A program made the translations under genes and the position numbers. Below are positions 16,199-26,507 of a DNA stretch of 64,000 nt, one piece after another; within the stretch, counting starts at the first letter, position 1; the number at the start of each line of letters is the position of its first letter. The notes under the pieces were generated by a model, which saw only the letters and a program-made list of their open reading frames with translations, searched no databases and was not told the DNA's origin. Origin of the DNA: Clostridiales bacterium (GTDB lineage Bacteria; Bacillota; Clostridia; Saccharofermentanales; Saccharofermentanaceae); assembly GCA_017545245.1 (NCBI GenBank), contig JAFWPB010000063.1, positions 62,001 to 126,000 of the forward strand, written 5' to 3'.

Positions 16199-18898
16199 TT
16201 ATGACTCTCCTTTCGCTTTCTCAATCAGAGAATAGAGAATGTTCATTGCTTCAAGCGGCGTGATCGTGGAGATATCCATGTTGACCAGGTCAGCACGAAG
16301 CGTATCGTTGACAGTCGAGACAGTCTCTTTGGGCGCGAAGATCGGCAGCTGGCCGGAAAGCGGCGCTTCAAAACCTTCCTCTCCGGAGGCATATGTGATC
16401 GACATCTTCTTCATATTCTCCAATTCTGTTAAGATCACATTGGCGCGGTCGACGACATCGATTGGGACACCGGCGAGTCTTGCGACTTCAATACCGTAAC
16501 TGTCTGAAGTTCCGCCATCTGAGATCTTATGAAGGAAATGTACTTCTTTTTCCTTCTCTTCTACTTCGACGTGCGCATTGAATACACCGTCAATCGTCTT
16601 TTCCAACTGGTTCAGTTCATGATAATGTGTAGCGAAAATGGTTCTCGCAAACATGATCGAACGGTTGGCGATAAATTCGATGATCGCCCAGGCAATTGCC
16701 AGACCATCGTAGGTACTGGTTCCTCGTCCCACCTCGTCAAGAAGCAGGAGACTTCTGTATGTTCCGTTTCTAAGAATGGTGGATACTTCGTTCATCTCGA
16801 CCATGAATGTGGACTGGCCAAGCGAGATATCGTCCGAGGCACCGATTCTGGTAAAGATTCGGTCTACGATTCCGATATGCGCGGAGGTTGCCGGAACGAA
16901 GCTTCCGATCTGAGCCAGAAGCACGATCAATGCGGTCTGACGCATATATGTGGATTTACCCGCCATATTCGGACCAGTCAGGATCATGATACGTTTCTTT
17001 TCCTGATCCATGGAGATGCCGTTCGGAACAAACTCGCCTTCTTTCAGCATCTTCTCTACTACCGGATGACGGCCTTCTTCGATTTCCAGAACAGAGGAAT
17101 CATCAATGACCGGACGGCAGTAGTTATTTCTTTCAGCAAGCTCGCCCAAAGACATGATCACATCCAGCAGAGAAAGCGCGGAGGCAACACGGAACAGACG
17201 ATGTACCTGAGAAGCAATCTTCTCGCGGATCTCACAGAATAGCTCATATTCGAGATTAATGAGCTTCGCCGTCGCACCCACGATCGACTCTTCTACCTTC
17301 TTCATCTCTTCTGTGATGTAACGCTCACCGTTCGTCAGTGTCTGTTTTCTGATATAGTGCTCCGGGACCAGCGGAATGTTTCCTTTGGAAACTTCGATAT
17401 AGTAGCCGAAAACCTTGTTATAACTGATCTTCAGGTTCTTGATGCCGGTTGCTTCACGCTCTTTGGCTTCCATCTCCAATATGATCGACTTACCGTCTTT
17501 AGAAGCATGACGAAGATGATCGGCCTCTTCGTGATAGCCTTCCTTTATGATCCCGCCCTCACGGATCGAAATCGGCGGATCTTCCGCCAGCGAACTATCG
17601 AGAAGCGTATAGATATCAGACAGATCTTCCAGGTCCTCATACGCCTTCGCCAGCAGTCCTTTTGTAAAGTGAGAAGCACATTCACGAAGATAAGGAAGCT
17701 TGGCGAGCGTGTTCCGGAGGCACAGAAGATCTCTGGCGTTTACAGAAGAAAGCGAAATACGCGACGCGAGACGCTCGATATCGTATACGCCCTGCAGCGC
17801 TTCACGAAGTTCCTGTCTGGCGATAAAGTTTTCCTTGGCCTGATCGACGGCGTCCAGTCTCTCGTTGATCCTTGTAATATCGATCAGCGGCTCCTCCACG
17901 AACTGACGGAGCAGACGTCCGCCCATCGATGTCTCCGTCAGATCGATCGCCCAGAGCAGACTTCCCTTTTTCGATTTAGAACGGATGGTCTGCGTGATTT
18001 CAAGGTTGGTCCTTGTTGAAATATCGAGTTCCATCGTATCGGAGATTTCAAAAATCCTGGCCTCTGAAAAGTGTGTGACCTCAGCCTGCTGCGTCTCGTC
18101 CAGATACGCAAGGATCGCGTCGATGGAGGAGATCAGAAGGATATTCTTTGTTTCATCGGCAAAAGATCTTTTCCCTTTTTTGGCTGGCGTCTTTTCTTTT
18201 TTATACGCTTCCGGCAGCACTCGTTCTGCCAGTCCCGAACGGAAATCTTCATTCGGGCGCAGTGTAACTGAAGCAACCAGATTATCCGAAATATAAGAAA
18301 ACAGAGGATCTTTCACAAAGTCCTCATTATAGATCAACTCCGAAGCCCGATACTTCGACAGAAGATTGACCAGATGCGAGGCGGTGTTTCCGCTGATCAG
18401 CTGCGTTGCTTCGATGACACCGGTCGTGATATCCGCCGAAGCCACACCATACTGCATACCCACTTTATAGATACTGACCAGATAATTGTTCTTCTTATCA
18501 TCGAGCCCGCTCGTATCCGTAACTGTACCCGGCGTCAGAACACGCGTGATCGAACGCTTCACCAGTCCTTTGGCCAAAGCAGGATCTTCCATCTGCTCAC
18601 AGATTGCAACTTTATAACCCTGGGTAACCAGACGCTGCATGTAGGACGAAGCGGAGTGATGTGGTACACCACACATCGGCGCCCGCTTCTCCAGCCCGCA
18701 GTCACGGGAAGTAAGTGTCAGTTCCAGAATGCGCGACACCATGATCGCATCGTCAAAAAACATCTCGTAGAAGTCGCCCAGACGGAACATCAGGATCGCG
18801 TCCTTGGCCAGATGTTTCATCTCGAAATACTGGCGCATCATCGGCGAAAGCTGGGAAACATCCACAGAGCTGTAGGTTAATAATTCATCGTTATTCAT
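16199..18898 (-). CDS. mutS: DNA mismatch repair protein MutS
   Basis: Recognises mismatches and recruits MutL. At 899 residues it is full length. The N-terminal mismatch-binding domain has the MFRLGDFYEMFFDDA motif with the wedge Phe-Tyr-Glu. The C-terminal ATPase has Walker A GPNMAGKST, the DDISLGQSTFMVEM signature and LLLDEVGRGTSTYDG. The ATG overlaps the miaB stop region by eight bases, so translational coupling is likely. Confidence 0.97.
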   Translation of the reverse strand: MNNDELLTYSSVDVSQLSPMMRQYFEMKHLAKDAILMFRLGDFYEMFFDDAIMVSRILELTLTSRDCGLEKRAPMCGVPHHSASSYMQRLVTQGYKVAICEQMEDPALAKGLVKRSITRVLTPGTVTDTSGLDDKKNNYLVSIYKVGMQYGVASADITTGVIEATQLISGNTASHLVNLLSKYRASELIYNEDFVKDPLFSYISDNLVASVTLRPNEDFRSGLAERVLPEAYKKEKTPAKKGKRSFADETKNILLISSIDAILAYLDETQQAEVTHFSEARIFEISDTMELDISTRTNLEITQTIRSKSKKGSLLWAIDLTETSMGGRLLRQFVEEPLIDITRINERLDAVDQAKENFIARQELREALQGVYDIERLASRISLSSVNARDLLCLRNTLAKLPYLRECASHFTKGLLAKAYEDLEDLSDIYTLLDSSLAEDPPISIREGGIIKEGYHEEADHLRHASKDGKSIILEMEAKEREATGIKNLKISYNKVFGYYIEVSKGNIPLVPEHYIRKQTLTNGERYITEEMKKVEESIVGATAKLINLEYELFCEIREKIASQVHRLFRVASALSLLDVIMSLGELAERNNYCRPVIDDSSVLEIEEGRHPVVEKMLKEGEFVPNGISMDQEKKRIMILTGPNMAGKSTYMRQTALIVLLAQIGSFVPATSAHIGIVDRIFTRIGASDDISLGQSTFMVEMNEVSTILRNGTYRSLLLLDEVGRGTSTYDGLAIAWAIIEFIANRSIMFARTIFATHYHELNQLEKTIDGVFNAHVEVEEKEKEVHFLHKISDGGTSDSYGIEVARLAGVPIDVVDRANVILTELENMKKMSITYASGEEGFEAPLSGQLPIFAPKETVSTVNDTLRADLVNMDISTITPLEAMNILYSLIEKAKGES

Positions 18899-20384
18899 CT
18901 ATAAAACTCTCCAGTTCCCCTTCTACGGAAAAAGGTCTTGCGCCCGTGATCTTGACCATGGCCAGAAGTCCTTCAAACCGGTTTGCGTCAAAGGCCGGAT
19001 CCTCGGTATCGATGGTTTCGCCCTGATACTTGGTTTCTTTCGGGATCGAGAAATTCACGAGCCTGTTCGATCTTGTTCTTCCTGTCAGGATGTTGTACGC
19101 AGTGGCGCTTCTTCCCTCGATCAGGATTTCTTCCGTCGTTCCGACAACCGAGCGGTTTGACTGGAACGTCAGGTCATTCTGTAGCTCCAGAAGACGTCCG
19201 AATCGCTCCGTGACGACATCTTGCGGGATCTGGTCCGGCATAAGCGCGGCTTTGGTTCCCGGACGCTTCGAGTATTGAAAAGTAAAAGCACTGTCGAACC
19301 GTACCTTTGAAATCACATCCAGTGTGGCTTGGAAATCTTCTTCCGTTTCACCTGGGAATCCGACGATGATATCTGTCGAAATCGTAGCATCCGGACAGCA
19401 TTCGCGGAATTTCAACGCCGTGCGCAGATACTGCGCCTGATCGTAGTGGCGGTTCATATTCTTGAGAATGCGGTCGCTTCCCGACTGCATCGGAAGATGC
19501 AGATGACGCTCGATGTTCGGGTACTTCTGCATGGTGTAGATGACTTCATCGGAAATATCTTTCGGATGAGAGGTCATAAAGCGGATGCGCGAAAAGCCCT
19601 TGATCTGCGCGGCCTGCTCCAGAAGTTCAGCAAAGGAAATCTCCCCTTCTCTGTCTTTTCCGTAAGAATTGACGTTCTGTCCCAGAAGCATGACTTCTTT
19701 ATAGCCCTGTGAGGCCAGTTCCTGCAGCTGGGCGATGATCATCTTCGAGTCACGCGAACGCTCACGTCCACGGGTATACGGAACAACACAGTATGTGCAG
19801 AAATTATTACAACCGTACATGATCGGAACCAGTGCACGGAATTTTCTTTTTCTCTTTACCGGGATCTCGTTATCTTCCACCAGATAGTCTTCTTCGGAAA
19901 TCATGAAGACACGCTTCTTCTGCCCCAGTTTTTTCTCAAGGATCGACGGGAAAAGATGCAGGTCGGCAGGTCCGAAACATGCATCTACGAAAGGAAAGCT
20001 CTTCTTGATCCGGGCGACGTTTTCTTCCTGTTTCATCATGCAGCCGCAAACCGCAATGAACATATCCGGATTCTGGAGTTTCCAGGTCTTGTACATGCCG
20101 AGATTTCCGAAAAGACGGACGTCGGCGTTTTCACGGATCGTACATGTGTTCAGGATCAGAAAATCCGGCGCTTCTTCTTCGGAAGCTTCGATGAGACCGA
20201 TATCCTGAAGCACACCGGCAAGCTTTTCGCTGTCGGCTTCATTTAACTGACATCCATAGGTTCGGATAAAGTAAGTGAGATCACGTTCTTTTTCCACTTT
20301 GAGCGCGGAAATCTGATTTTTCAGGGAAGCAAGAATAGAATTATAGCGCAATAACTCATCTTGCGATACAATAACAGTTGACAC
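18891..20384 (-). CDS. miaB: tRNA-2-methylthio-N6-dimethylallyladenosine synthase
   Basis: A radical-SAM methylthiotransferase that turns i6A37 into ms2i6A37. At 497 residues it has an N-terminal extension of about 35. The UPF0004 domain carries cluster cysteines in TYGCQLNEADSE, NTCTIRENAD and AVCGCMMKQ. The radical-SAM CxxxCxxC is GCNNFCTYCVVP. A TRAM domain ends the protein. It leads the miaB-mutS-mutL-miaA-hfq run, which puts both steps of the A37 modification in one transcript. Confidence 0.96.
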   Translation of the reverse strand: MSTVIVSQDELLRYNSILASLKNQISALKVEKERDLTYFIRTYGCQLNEADSEKLAGVLQDIGLIEASEEEAPDFLILNTCTIRENADVRLFGNLGMYKTWKLQNPDMFIAVCGCMMKQEENVARIKKSFPFVDACFGPADLHLFPSILEKKLGQKKRVFMISEEDYLVEDNEIPVKRKRKFRALVPIMYGCNNFCTYCVVPYTRGRERSRDSKMIIAQLQELASQGYKEVMLLGQNVNSYGKDREGEISFAELLEQAAQIKGFSRIRFMTSHPKDISDEVIYTMQKYPNIERHLHLPMQSGSDRILKNMNRHYDQAQYLRTALKFRECCPDATISTDIIVGFPGETEEDFQATLDVISKVRFDSAFTFQYSKRPGTKAALMPDQIPQDVVTERFGRLLELQNDLTFQSNRSVVGTTEEILIEGRSATAYNILTGRTRSNRLVNFSIPKETKYQGETIDTEDPAFDANRFEGLLAMVKITGARPFSVEGELESFIDE

Positions 20385-20465
20385 GTAAATTACCTCGATT
20401 TCTATTTCGATTTATTTCGTATTTTTAAGCCTCTTTAATGATACATGAAGAATCGGGTTTTGTGA

Positions 20466-21947
20466 ATGAAAAAACGTGGAAATATGATGAAAACAGGTGC
20501 AGACATGCATATAAGAAATAAGAAATATTCCTATATCAAGAATGGGCTCCTTTCTTTGGTTTCGATCGTTTTGATCTTTGCACTTCTTCCTCTTCAAGTA
20601 CTGGCAAAAGATGAGACGGAAGCCTCTTCCCAGGCGATCCGCGGCGTTTCCGAAGAACTGGAAAACCCGGTACAAGGACTTCTTGATGAAAACCCGGTTG
20701 GACTTCCTGAAATCCAGGGACAGGCTTACCTTGTTTATGACACTCTTTCCGACACCATGCTGGTCGGAAACGAGTACGATACACCCATGCCGCCAGCCGG
20801 AATCACGCAGATCATGACGATCCTTCTCGCACTTGAAACACTTCAGCTCGACCATGAGATTACGATCAAATCATCCGCTTATGAAAGTATTCCCAACGGA
20901 TATGTAAGGATCGGCTTTACCGAGGGCGAGATCGTCACAGTCGAAGAATGTCTCTATTCCTGTATCCTGAAATCGGCTAACGATGCCTGTATGGCGCTTG
21001 CCCTCGAAATCAGTAGTTCCGAGGCGGAATTCGTGAAGAAAATGAATGAAAGAGCCATCGAACTTGGCTGTACTCATACTCATTTTTCAAGCCCATATGG
21101 CCGTACTTCCAGCGACCACTATTCTTCCTGCCATGACATGGCACTGATCCTTGAAGAGGCATTGAAACATCCTGAATATATCAAGATCGCCACCAGCCTG
21201 TCCTATACGATGGAGCCGACCAATAAATATAATGACAAGCGTATCATGAACAACGGAAACCGCTTTGTCTCCACACCGCAGATCGCATATGAATTCTATA
21301 TTGGCGGAAAGACCGGCTATACCGACACTTCCGGATACACGATCATTGCGGGTGCGGAAAAAGAAGGAAAACGATTGATCGGCGTGATTTTACATTCGGA
21401 AGATGCCGAAAGACGGTACAGCGACATGATGAACCTTCTTGAGTATTGTTTCAGTAAGTATACTTCCACCAAAATCGAGGAACAGGAACTTCTGGATATC
21501 AAGGAATCTTCTGTCGCGCAGATCAATGCCGCGATCGAGGGGACTGGCCTTACGATCAGTTCGACAAAACTGGAGCATCTGGATTATTACTCGGTTCCGC
21601 TCGCTCTAGCTGACATCGGTTACAGTAATACCGTGGACCTTTCTAATATCGTGATCCAGCCGGATTTGAAACAGCAGGAGTTTGTGATCCCGATCGATCG
21701 TGTTTTCACCGACTCCGCGACATACAGGATCGGCTATCTTTCCGTTGAAATCGTAAACGGCAGCATTGCGGCCGAAGCGGTGAAAAACGAGGAAAAGAAA
21801 GACTCCTTCGATATCGTCAAGTGGATCGTCATTATCCTGGTCGTTGCTGTATTATGCTGCGCCCTGGCGTTTGCCATCCTCCTCTTCTTCAAGCTCACCA
21901 GAAAGAGAAAGATGAAGAAAAATCACAAGAATCCGACGATCCTCTGA
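20466..21947 (+). CDS. S11-family DD-carboxypeptidase homologue lacking SxxK
   Basis: A 493-residue DacA-like membrane protein with an N-terminal signal/anchor helix (about 27-48) and a C-terminal helix (about 449-476) with a basic end. Alignment by eye to the S11 family shows the SxN motif as SAND (170-173) and KTG as GGKTGYT (280-286). The active-site motif, normally P-A-S-x-x-K, reads PPAGITQIMT (about 109-118): the nucleophile serine is Gly112 and the lysine is Gln115. Both were checked in the DNA (gga, cag). Hydrolysis is therefore unlikely; a binding or scaffold role in the envelope is possible. Starts at 20484 or 20505 are alternatives. Confidence 0.85.
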   Translation: MKKRGNMMKTGADMHIRNKKYSYIKNGLLSLVSIVLIFALLPLQVLAKDETEASSQAIRGVSEELENPVQGLLDENPVGLPEIQGQAYLVYDTLSDTMLVGNEYDTPMPPAGITQIMTILLALETLQLDHEITIKSSAYESIPNGYVRIGFTEGEIVTVEECLYSCILKSANDACMALALEISSSEAEFVKKMNERAIELGCTHTHFSSPYGRTSSDHYSSCHDMALILEEALKHPEYIKIATSLSYTMEPTNKYNDKRIMNNGNRFVSTPQIAYEFYIGGKTGYTDTSGYTIIAGAEKEGKRLIGVILHSEDAERRYSDMMNLLEYCFSKYTSTKIEEQELLDIKESSVAQINAAIEGTGLTISSTKLEHLDYYSVPLALADIGYSNTVDLSNIVIQPDLKQQEFVIPIDRVFTDSATYRIGYLSVEIVNGSIAAEAVKNEEKKDSFDIVKWIVIILVVAVLCCALAFAILLFFKLTRKRKMKKNHKNPTIL

Positions 21948-23306
21948 TCATTCACCGGCAATCGAAACATTCGGAATCAGAAGGCTTGGAGACTGGATAT
22001 GTGCGCCGTCAAAAGCGAAATAATCCACGTCATCAGCAAGCTCTTCAATCTTAAGAAGCACATCAAAGAAGTTGTCCGCAATGGTGATCTGGTTGACCGG
22101 CTCAGTGATCTTGCCGTCTTTCACCAGGAATCCTTCCGTCATAAGCGAGAAATCACCCGAAATGGCATTTACACCCGCATGCAGGCCGTGAAGCGCCGTA
22201 ATCAGGATGCCGTTATTCATCTTCTTTAGAAGATCATCAAAAGAGAGGCTTCCATTTTCAAAGTGGAAGTTCGTGTTGGAAATACCAAGCGAACCTTTCG
22301 CACCGCCACGGAATCCGTTACCTGTGCTCTCTTTTCCCTCGACCAGTGCAGTCTTCCGGTTATGAAGCGCAGATGTGAACACGCCCTTATCGATCAGGAC
22401 GGTTCGCTTTGCGGATACGCCTTCTGAGTCAAAAGGAATACAGAACTGGCTCTTATCGATCATTCCTTCATCGATCAAAGTGATATTGTCGTTAGCGATC
22501 TTCTCCCCTACACGGCCAGCTAACCGGGACAGTCCTTTTTGCATGGCTTCTGCGGAAAAAGCACCGGCGAATGCCCCAAGCAGGCTTCTTGCGGCGAATC
22601 TGTCGAGGATGACAGAGGTTTTCTCGGAAGGAATCGAATGTGCGCCAAGCTTGCCGATCACTTTCTTACCGACTGTTTCCGCGCACTTACTGATATTCAG
22701 GTCGCCTAGCGAGGAGAAGGACCAGCTCTTCCCGGCTGTCTGTACATCTTCGCCTTCTTTGGCGCGGCATCCGACATACACGTCAAGGGAGTTGTCCTGG
22801 CTTTCGCATACCATGCCTTTGGAATTGATGATCAGGAGTGTGCCGCTGGAATAGGCAACAAAGCAGTCATCTACGGATTCGATGCGCTTGTCATAGGCTA
22901 GCGTTTCTTTTTCCAGAGCCAGCGCGGCATCCGCCATCTCCTGATAGCCGATCTTGGCAAGCTCCTCATTAAAGCCGTTAAACTCAGGATATTCCTTGTC
23001 TCCTTCGTAAACTGTGATCTTCTCTTTTACTTCCAGAACTTTGCAGTTATCTTTCGCCTGGGAAAGGAGAAACGGGATCATGTCATCACTGATATCTTCC
23101 GTATAGGCATAGCCCATCTGGCCATTATAAAGACCACGGAAAGAAAGCCCGGATGCATCGGAACTTTCAAACTGGATGATCTTGCCTTCCAGTGCCTGCA
23201 CAGCGGTCGAGGCGTCTGACTCAAAATACACTTCTGACTCAACAAAGCCTTCTTCCACCGCTCTTTTCAATAAAGTATCAATAAATGAACGAATTCTTGT
23301 ATCCAT
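21948..23306 (-). CDS. tldE: TldE/PmbA-like subunit of TldD/TldE metalloprotease
   Basis: A 452-residue member of the TldD/PmbA family, without the HExxxH metal motif, so it corresponds to the non-catalytic TldE/PmbA subunit. The C-terminal region has the conserved GFRGGAKGSLGISNTNF and GVNAISGDFSLMTEGFLVKDGKI segments. It lies 12 bases downstream of tldD. In other bacteria the heterodimer trims unfolded or ribosomally made peptides. Confidence 0.88.
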   Translation of the reverse strand: MDTRIRSFIDTLLKRAVEEGFVESEVYFESDASTAVQALEGKIIQFESSDASGLSFRGLYNGQMGYAYTEDISDDMIPFLLSQAKDNCKVLEVKEKITVYEGDKEYPEFNGFNEELAKIGYQEMADAALALEKETLAYDKRIESVDDCFVAYSSGTLLIINSKGMVCESQDNSLDVYVGCRAKEGEDVQTAGKSWSFSSLGDLNISKCAETVGKKVIGKLGAHSIPSEKTSVILDRFAARSLLGAFAGAFSAEAMQKGLSRLAGRVGEKIANDNITLIDEGMIDKSQFCIPFDSEGVSAKRTVLIDKGVFTSALHNRKTALVEGKESTGNGFRGGAKGSLGISNTNFHFENGSLSFDDLLKKMNNGILITALHGLHAGVNAISGDFSLMTEGFLVKDGKITEPVNQITIADNFFDVLLKIEELADDVDYFAFDGAHIQSPSLLIPNVSIAGE

Positions 23307-23318
23307 ATTTATCCCTTC

Positions 23319-24704
23319 TTATGCCTGTCCTCCGACAGTGATCTCTGAAACACGAATCGTCGGCTGACCTACGTCGACCGGAATATTACCGCTTACCGAA
23401 CCACAGACGCCCTGAGAAAGCTTCAGGTCATTACCGACACGGTCAATGTTCATCAGGACTTCGTTGCCCTTGCCGATCAGCGTCGCGCCTTTTACCGGCT
23501 CGCAGATCTTACCGTTACGGATGATATACGCTTCGTTTACGGAGAAGTTGAATTCTCCGGTTGCCGTATCCACGGAACCACCGCCCATGTTGGCAGCATA
23601 AAGTCCATATTCCGTATCTGCAATGATTTCTTCCGGTGTGCTCTTTCCAGCCGCAATAAACGTGTTGGACATACGGGAAGTCGGAGCAAATGCATAGTTT
23701 TGGCGGCGGGAACAGCCGGTAGATGGCTCACCCATTCTTCTGCTTCCAATCTTATCGATCAGATAGCTGTTCAAAATACCGTCTTTAATAAGAAGATTCG
23801 TCGTGGAAGGCGTACCTTCATCATCGACGTCATAACTGCCCCATTCCTTCTTGATCCTGGCATCGTCATACGCCGTCACGATAGGACTTGCGATCGCCGT
23901 TCCTTTTTTATCGGTAAAATAGGATGAATGGATACCAACGGCCGTTGCTTCCAGAGCATGACCGCAGGCTTCGTGAAAGATAACTCCACCAAAAGCGTTA
24001 CCGAGCACGACCGGCATCTTTCCTGACGGGCAAGGCTTCGCTTTGATCATGGTCGACGCGATCCTTGCGGCTTCTCGGGCCTTTTCGTCGAGATCGTATT
24101 TTTCCGTGAACTCATAGCCTTCACCGCTTCCCGGACCGAAATAGCCTGTCTGCTTATCGTTTCCGTCTGTAGCGATCGCCTGCACGATCAATCGGCTTCG
24201 GCAACGCTTGTCCTTCACATTGAGTCCGTCTGAATTTGCGATCCAGATTTCTTTTTCCGTATCTGCACAGGCCGCACTGGTCTGGGAAATCAAGGAAGAA
24301 TATGCCTTCGCAGTTTCACCGGCCTGCTTGAGTTTAATTACTTTTTCCGACTTGGCTACGCTTGATGGCGAAATCTGGCAAGGCTGGGAAAGATAGGAGA
24401 TCGAAGGCTGAAGATAGACCGTTCTTCCTCCCGGGACTTCGCTTAATGAAGCTGAAGCATTCTTTGCCATGCGGATCAGCTTTTCTTCGTTATATAAGTC
24501 ATTGGAATAAACGTAAACACATTTATCGCCTTCCAAAATGCGAATACCGATTCCGCAATCAATACTTGAACCGGTACTCTCTACTACACCATTTAGAAGC
24601 GAAACGGACGATACTTTCGTCCGCTCGATATAGATTTCGGAGAAATCACCGCCGTGCGACAATGCCGCGGTGAGAATGCGCTCCATACTCGCGGTGGATA
24701 ACAT
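23319..24704 (-). CDS. tldD: TldD-like catalytic subunit of TldD/TldE metalloprotease
   Basis: 461 residues with the zinc motif HEACGHALEATAVG (HExxxH) near 241 and the late Cys-containing RMSNTFIAAG and GGSVDTATGEFNF segments of the family. It forms a heterodimer with TldE, encoded next. AGGAGGAG lies 11 bases before the ATG, slightly far. No peptide precursor gene (microcin-like) is adjacent, so a housekeeping protein-quality role is more likely than peptide maturation. Confidence 0.9.
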   Translation of the reverse strand: MLSTASMERILTAALSHGGDFSEIYIERTKVSSVSLLNGVVESTGSSIDCGIGIRILEGDKCVYVYSNDLYNEEKLIRMAKNASASLSEVPGGRTVYLQPSISYLSQPCQISPSSVAKSEKVIKLKQAGETAKAYSSLISQTSAACADTEKEIWIANSDGLNVKDKRCRSRLIVQAIATDGNDKQTGYFGPGSGEGYEFTEKYDLDEKAREAARIASTMIKAKPCPSGKMPVVLGNAFGGVIFHEACGHALEATAVGIHSSYFTDKKGTAIASPIVTAYDDARIKKEWGSYDVDDEGTPSTTNLLIKDGILNSYLIDKIGSRRMGEPSTGCSRRQNYAFAPTSRMSNTFIAAGKSTPEEIIADTEYGLYAANMGGGSVDTATGEFNFSVNEAYIIRNGKICEPVKGATLIGKGNEVLMNIDRVGNDLKLSQGVCGSVSGNIPVDVGQPTIRVSEITVGGQA

Positions 24705-24724
24705 AGAACTAAAAACTCCTCCTG

Positions 24725-26428
24725 TTAATTCTTATACTGTCTTCTGATCTTCTTGCTGGTCGTCTTGTCAAATTCCGTATCACGGAGAACGACACGCTTG
24801 ATATGCTTATAGTTGACCAGATTCTTGTTGACCTTGGAGACTTCATCTTCCATGAGGTTCTGGATTGCGTCGTCATCCGGGTTATCTCCAAGAAGCTTCT
24901 TCACTTCTTCCATGCATGGGAAGATCGTTACTGTGATGATGACATCATCATTCTCTTCCTCACCGGAAACGAGGCACTCTTCTACATAATCAGACATGCT
25001 CAACATGGTCTCGATCTCTTCCGGGAATACGTTCTTACCGTTCTTGGCGATGATGACGTTCTTCTTACGTCCGGTAATGATGCAGAAACCATCCTTATCG
25101 ATATAGCCGAGATCGCCGGTATGGTAATAACCATTCTCGTCCAGCGCTTCTTTCGTCGCTTCTTCGTTTTTGTAGTAACCCATCATGACGTTATCGCCCT
25201 TGGCAATGAACTCACCAATGCCGTTTTCGTCCTTATCAATGACCTGTACATCCACATCCGGAAGCGGAAGACCGGCAGCGCGGTTATTAAAATCACAGTC
25301 ACGGTTCAAAGCCAGGATCGGTGCACACTCTGTGAGACCATAACCCTGAATACATGGGAAACCCATATCCTGCATATCCTGAAGGATCTGTGGATCGATT
25401 GCCGCACCACCAGAGATGATCAGACGGAGATTTCCTCCAAAAGTTTCGTGTACCTGTTTGAAGATCTTCTTTCTCTTATCAATTCCGAAGAACAGCAGGA
25501 ACTTACAAAGCTTACGGCCGAATTCGAACTTTCTGGCCATTTTCTTCGTGGCTTTCGCTTTGGACATGATGCTCTTATGGAACTTTTCAAGCATGAGCGG
25601 AACGACCAGAATAATGGAGACCTTGGACTGCTGCATGTTCGGCACGATGTAGCGGAGACCTTCACAGATCGCAATATGGGAACCACGATAGACCTGGCAA
25701 AGGAAGCCACATGTGCATTCATAGGTATGGTGCAAAGGCAGTACCGACAGGAACATATCGTTCTGATCGATATAACACATGGAACACATGCCCTCAAGGT
25801 TCTTACAGATATTCTTCTGGCAGAGCATAACTGCTTTGCTCTGTGCGGTCGTACCACTTGTAAAAAGCAGAACGGTCATGGCTTCTCTGTCGATGGGCAC
25901 ATCCAGGAAAAGACGGTCGCCGGAATCCAAAAGCTCCTGTCCTTTATTCAAAACATCGTAGAAATAATGCACGCCCTCTTTATCGGTCTTATCCATGCAG
26001 ATAAAGTTAGTCACGCCCGGGATGGTGTCCTTGATCTCATCGATGACTTTCTGCTTTGAGGAAGAATAGATCACGCAGTTTACTTCCGCGCGGTTCAGGC
26101 AGCTGGCCACTTCTTCCGGAGGAAGTTCTTTGTCCAAAGGAACGATGATGCCGGTGCCGTTGGTTGTTGCAAGATAGGATACATACCACTCATACCGGGT
26201 CTCGGCAAGGATCGCAATACGGGATCCAAGACCACATAGATGGGAAAGACCGGTTCCCAACGCCTGCACGGCTTTGTTATACTCGTTGAAAGTGTAGAAC
26301 TCGTAGTCTCCGCCCTTCACTTTCTTATAGTAGAAAAGCGGCAGATCCCCATATAATTCCACGCTCTGTTTCAGCATATCGCGCAGATCTTCGATGTGAC
26401 GGACTTCGTATAATGGAATATTCTTCAT
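24725..26428 (-). CDS. AMP-forming long-chain acyl-CoA ligase-like protein
   Basis: 567 residues of the ANL superfamily, which activates carboxylates as adenylates. Motifs: P-loop-like LLFTSGTTAQSKAVML (about 197-212), GYGLTECAP, YHTGDLGYIDKDGF and GRKKNVIIAKNGKNVFPEEIE. The last resembles fatty-acid ligases of the FadD type. It is the first gene of a likely operon with tldD and tldE. A promoter TTGTTG, 18 bases, TATACT lies in the 79 bases upstream. Substrate unknown. Confidence 0.88.
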   Translation of the reverse strand: MKNIPLYEVRHIEDLRDMLKQSVELYGDLPLFYYKKVKGGDYEFYTFNEYNKAVQALGTGLSHLCGLGSRIAILAETRYEWYVSYLATTNGTGIIVPLDKELPPEEVASCLNRAEVNCVIYSSSKQKVIDEIKDTIPGVTNFICMDKTDKEGVHYFYDVLNKGQELLDSGDRLFLDVPIDREAMTVLLFTSGTTAQSKAVMLCQKNICKNLEGMCSMCYIDQNDMFLSVLPLHHTYECTCGFLCQVYRGSHIAICEGLRYIVPNMQQSKVSIILVVPLMLEKFHKSIMSKAKATKKMARKFEFGRKLCKFLLFFGIDKRKKIFKQVHETFGGNLRLIISGGAAIDPQILQDMQDMGFPCIQGYGLTECAPILALNRDCDFNNRAAGLPLPDVDVQVIDKDENGIGEFIAKGDNVMMGYYKNEEATKEALDENGYYHTGDLGYIDKDGFCIITGRKKNVIIAKNGKNVFPEEIETMLSMSDYVEECLVSGEEENDDVIITVTIFPCMEEVKKLLGDNPDDDAIQNLMEDEVSKVNKNLVNYKHIKRVVLRDTEFDKTTSKKIRRQYKN

Positions 26429-26507
26429 AACTGTATCCCTCGTATTTCACTAACAATATACTTAGTATACCAAAATAATTCGAAAAACAACAAGAAAATA
26501 GGCATTT

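Noticed and set aside
24803-26059. 418-residue forward frame opposite the acyl-CoA ligase gene
   Set aside because: It is antisense to a gene with clear ANL motifs, lacks any recognisable domain and has no ribosome-binding site.
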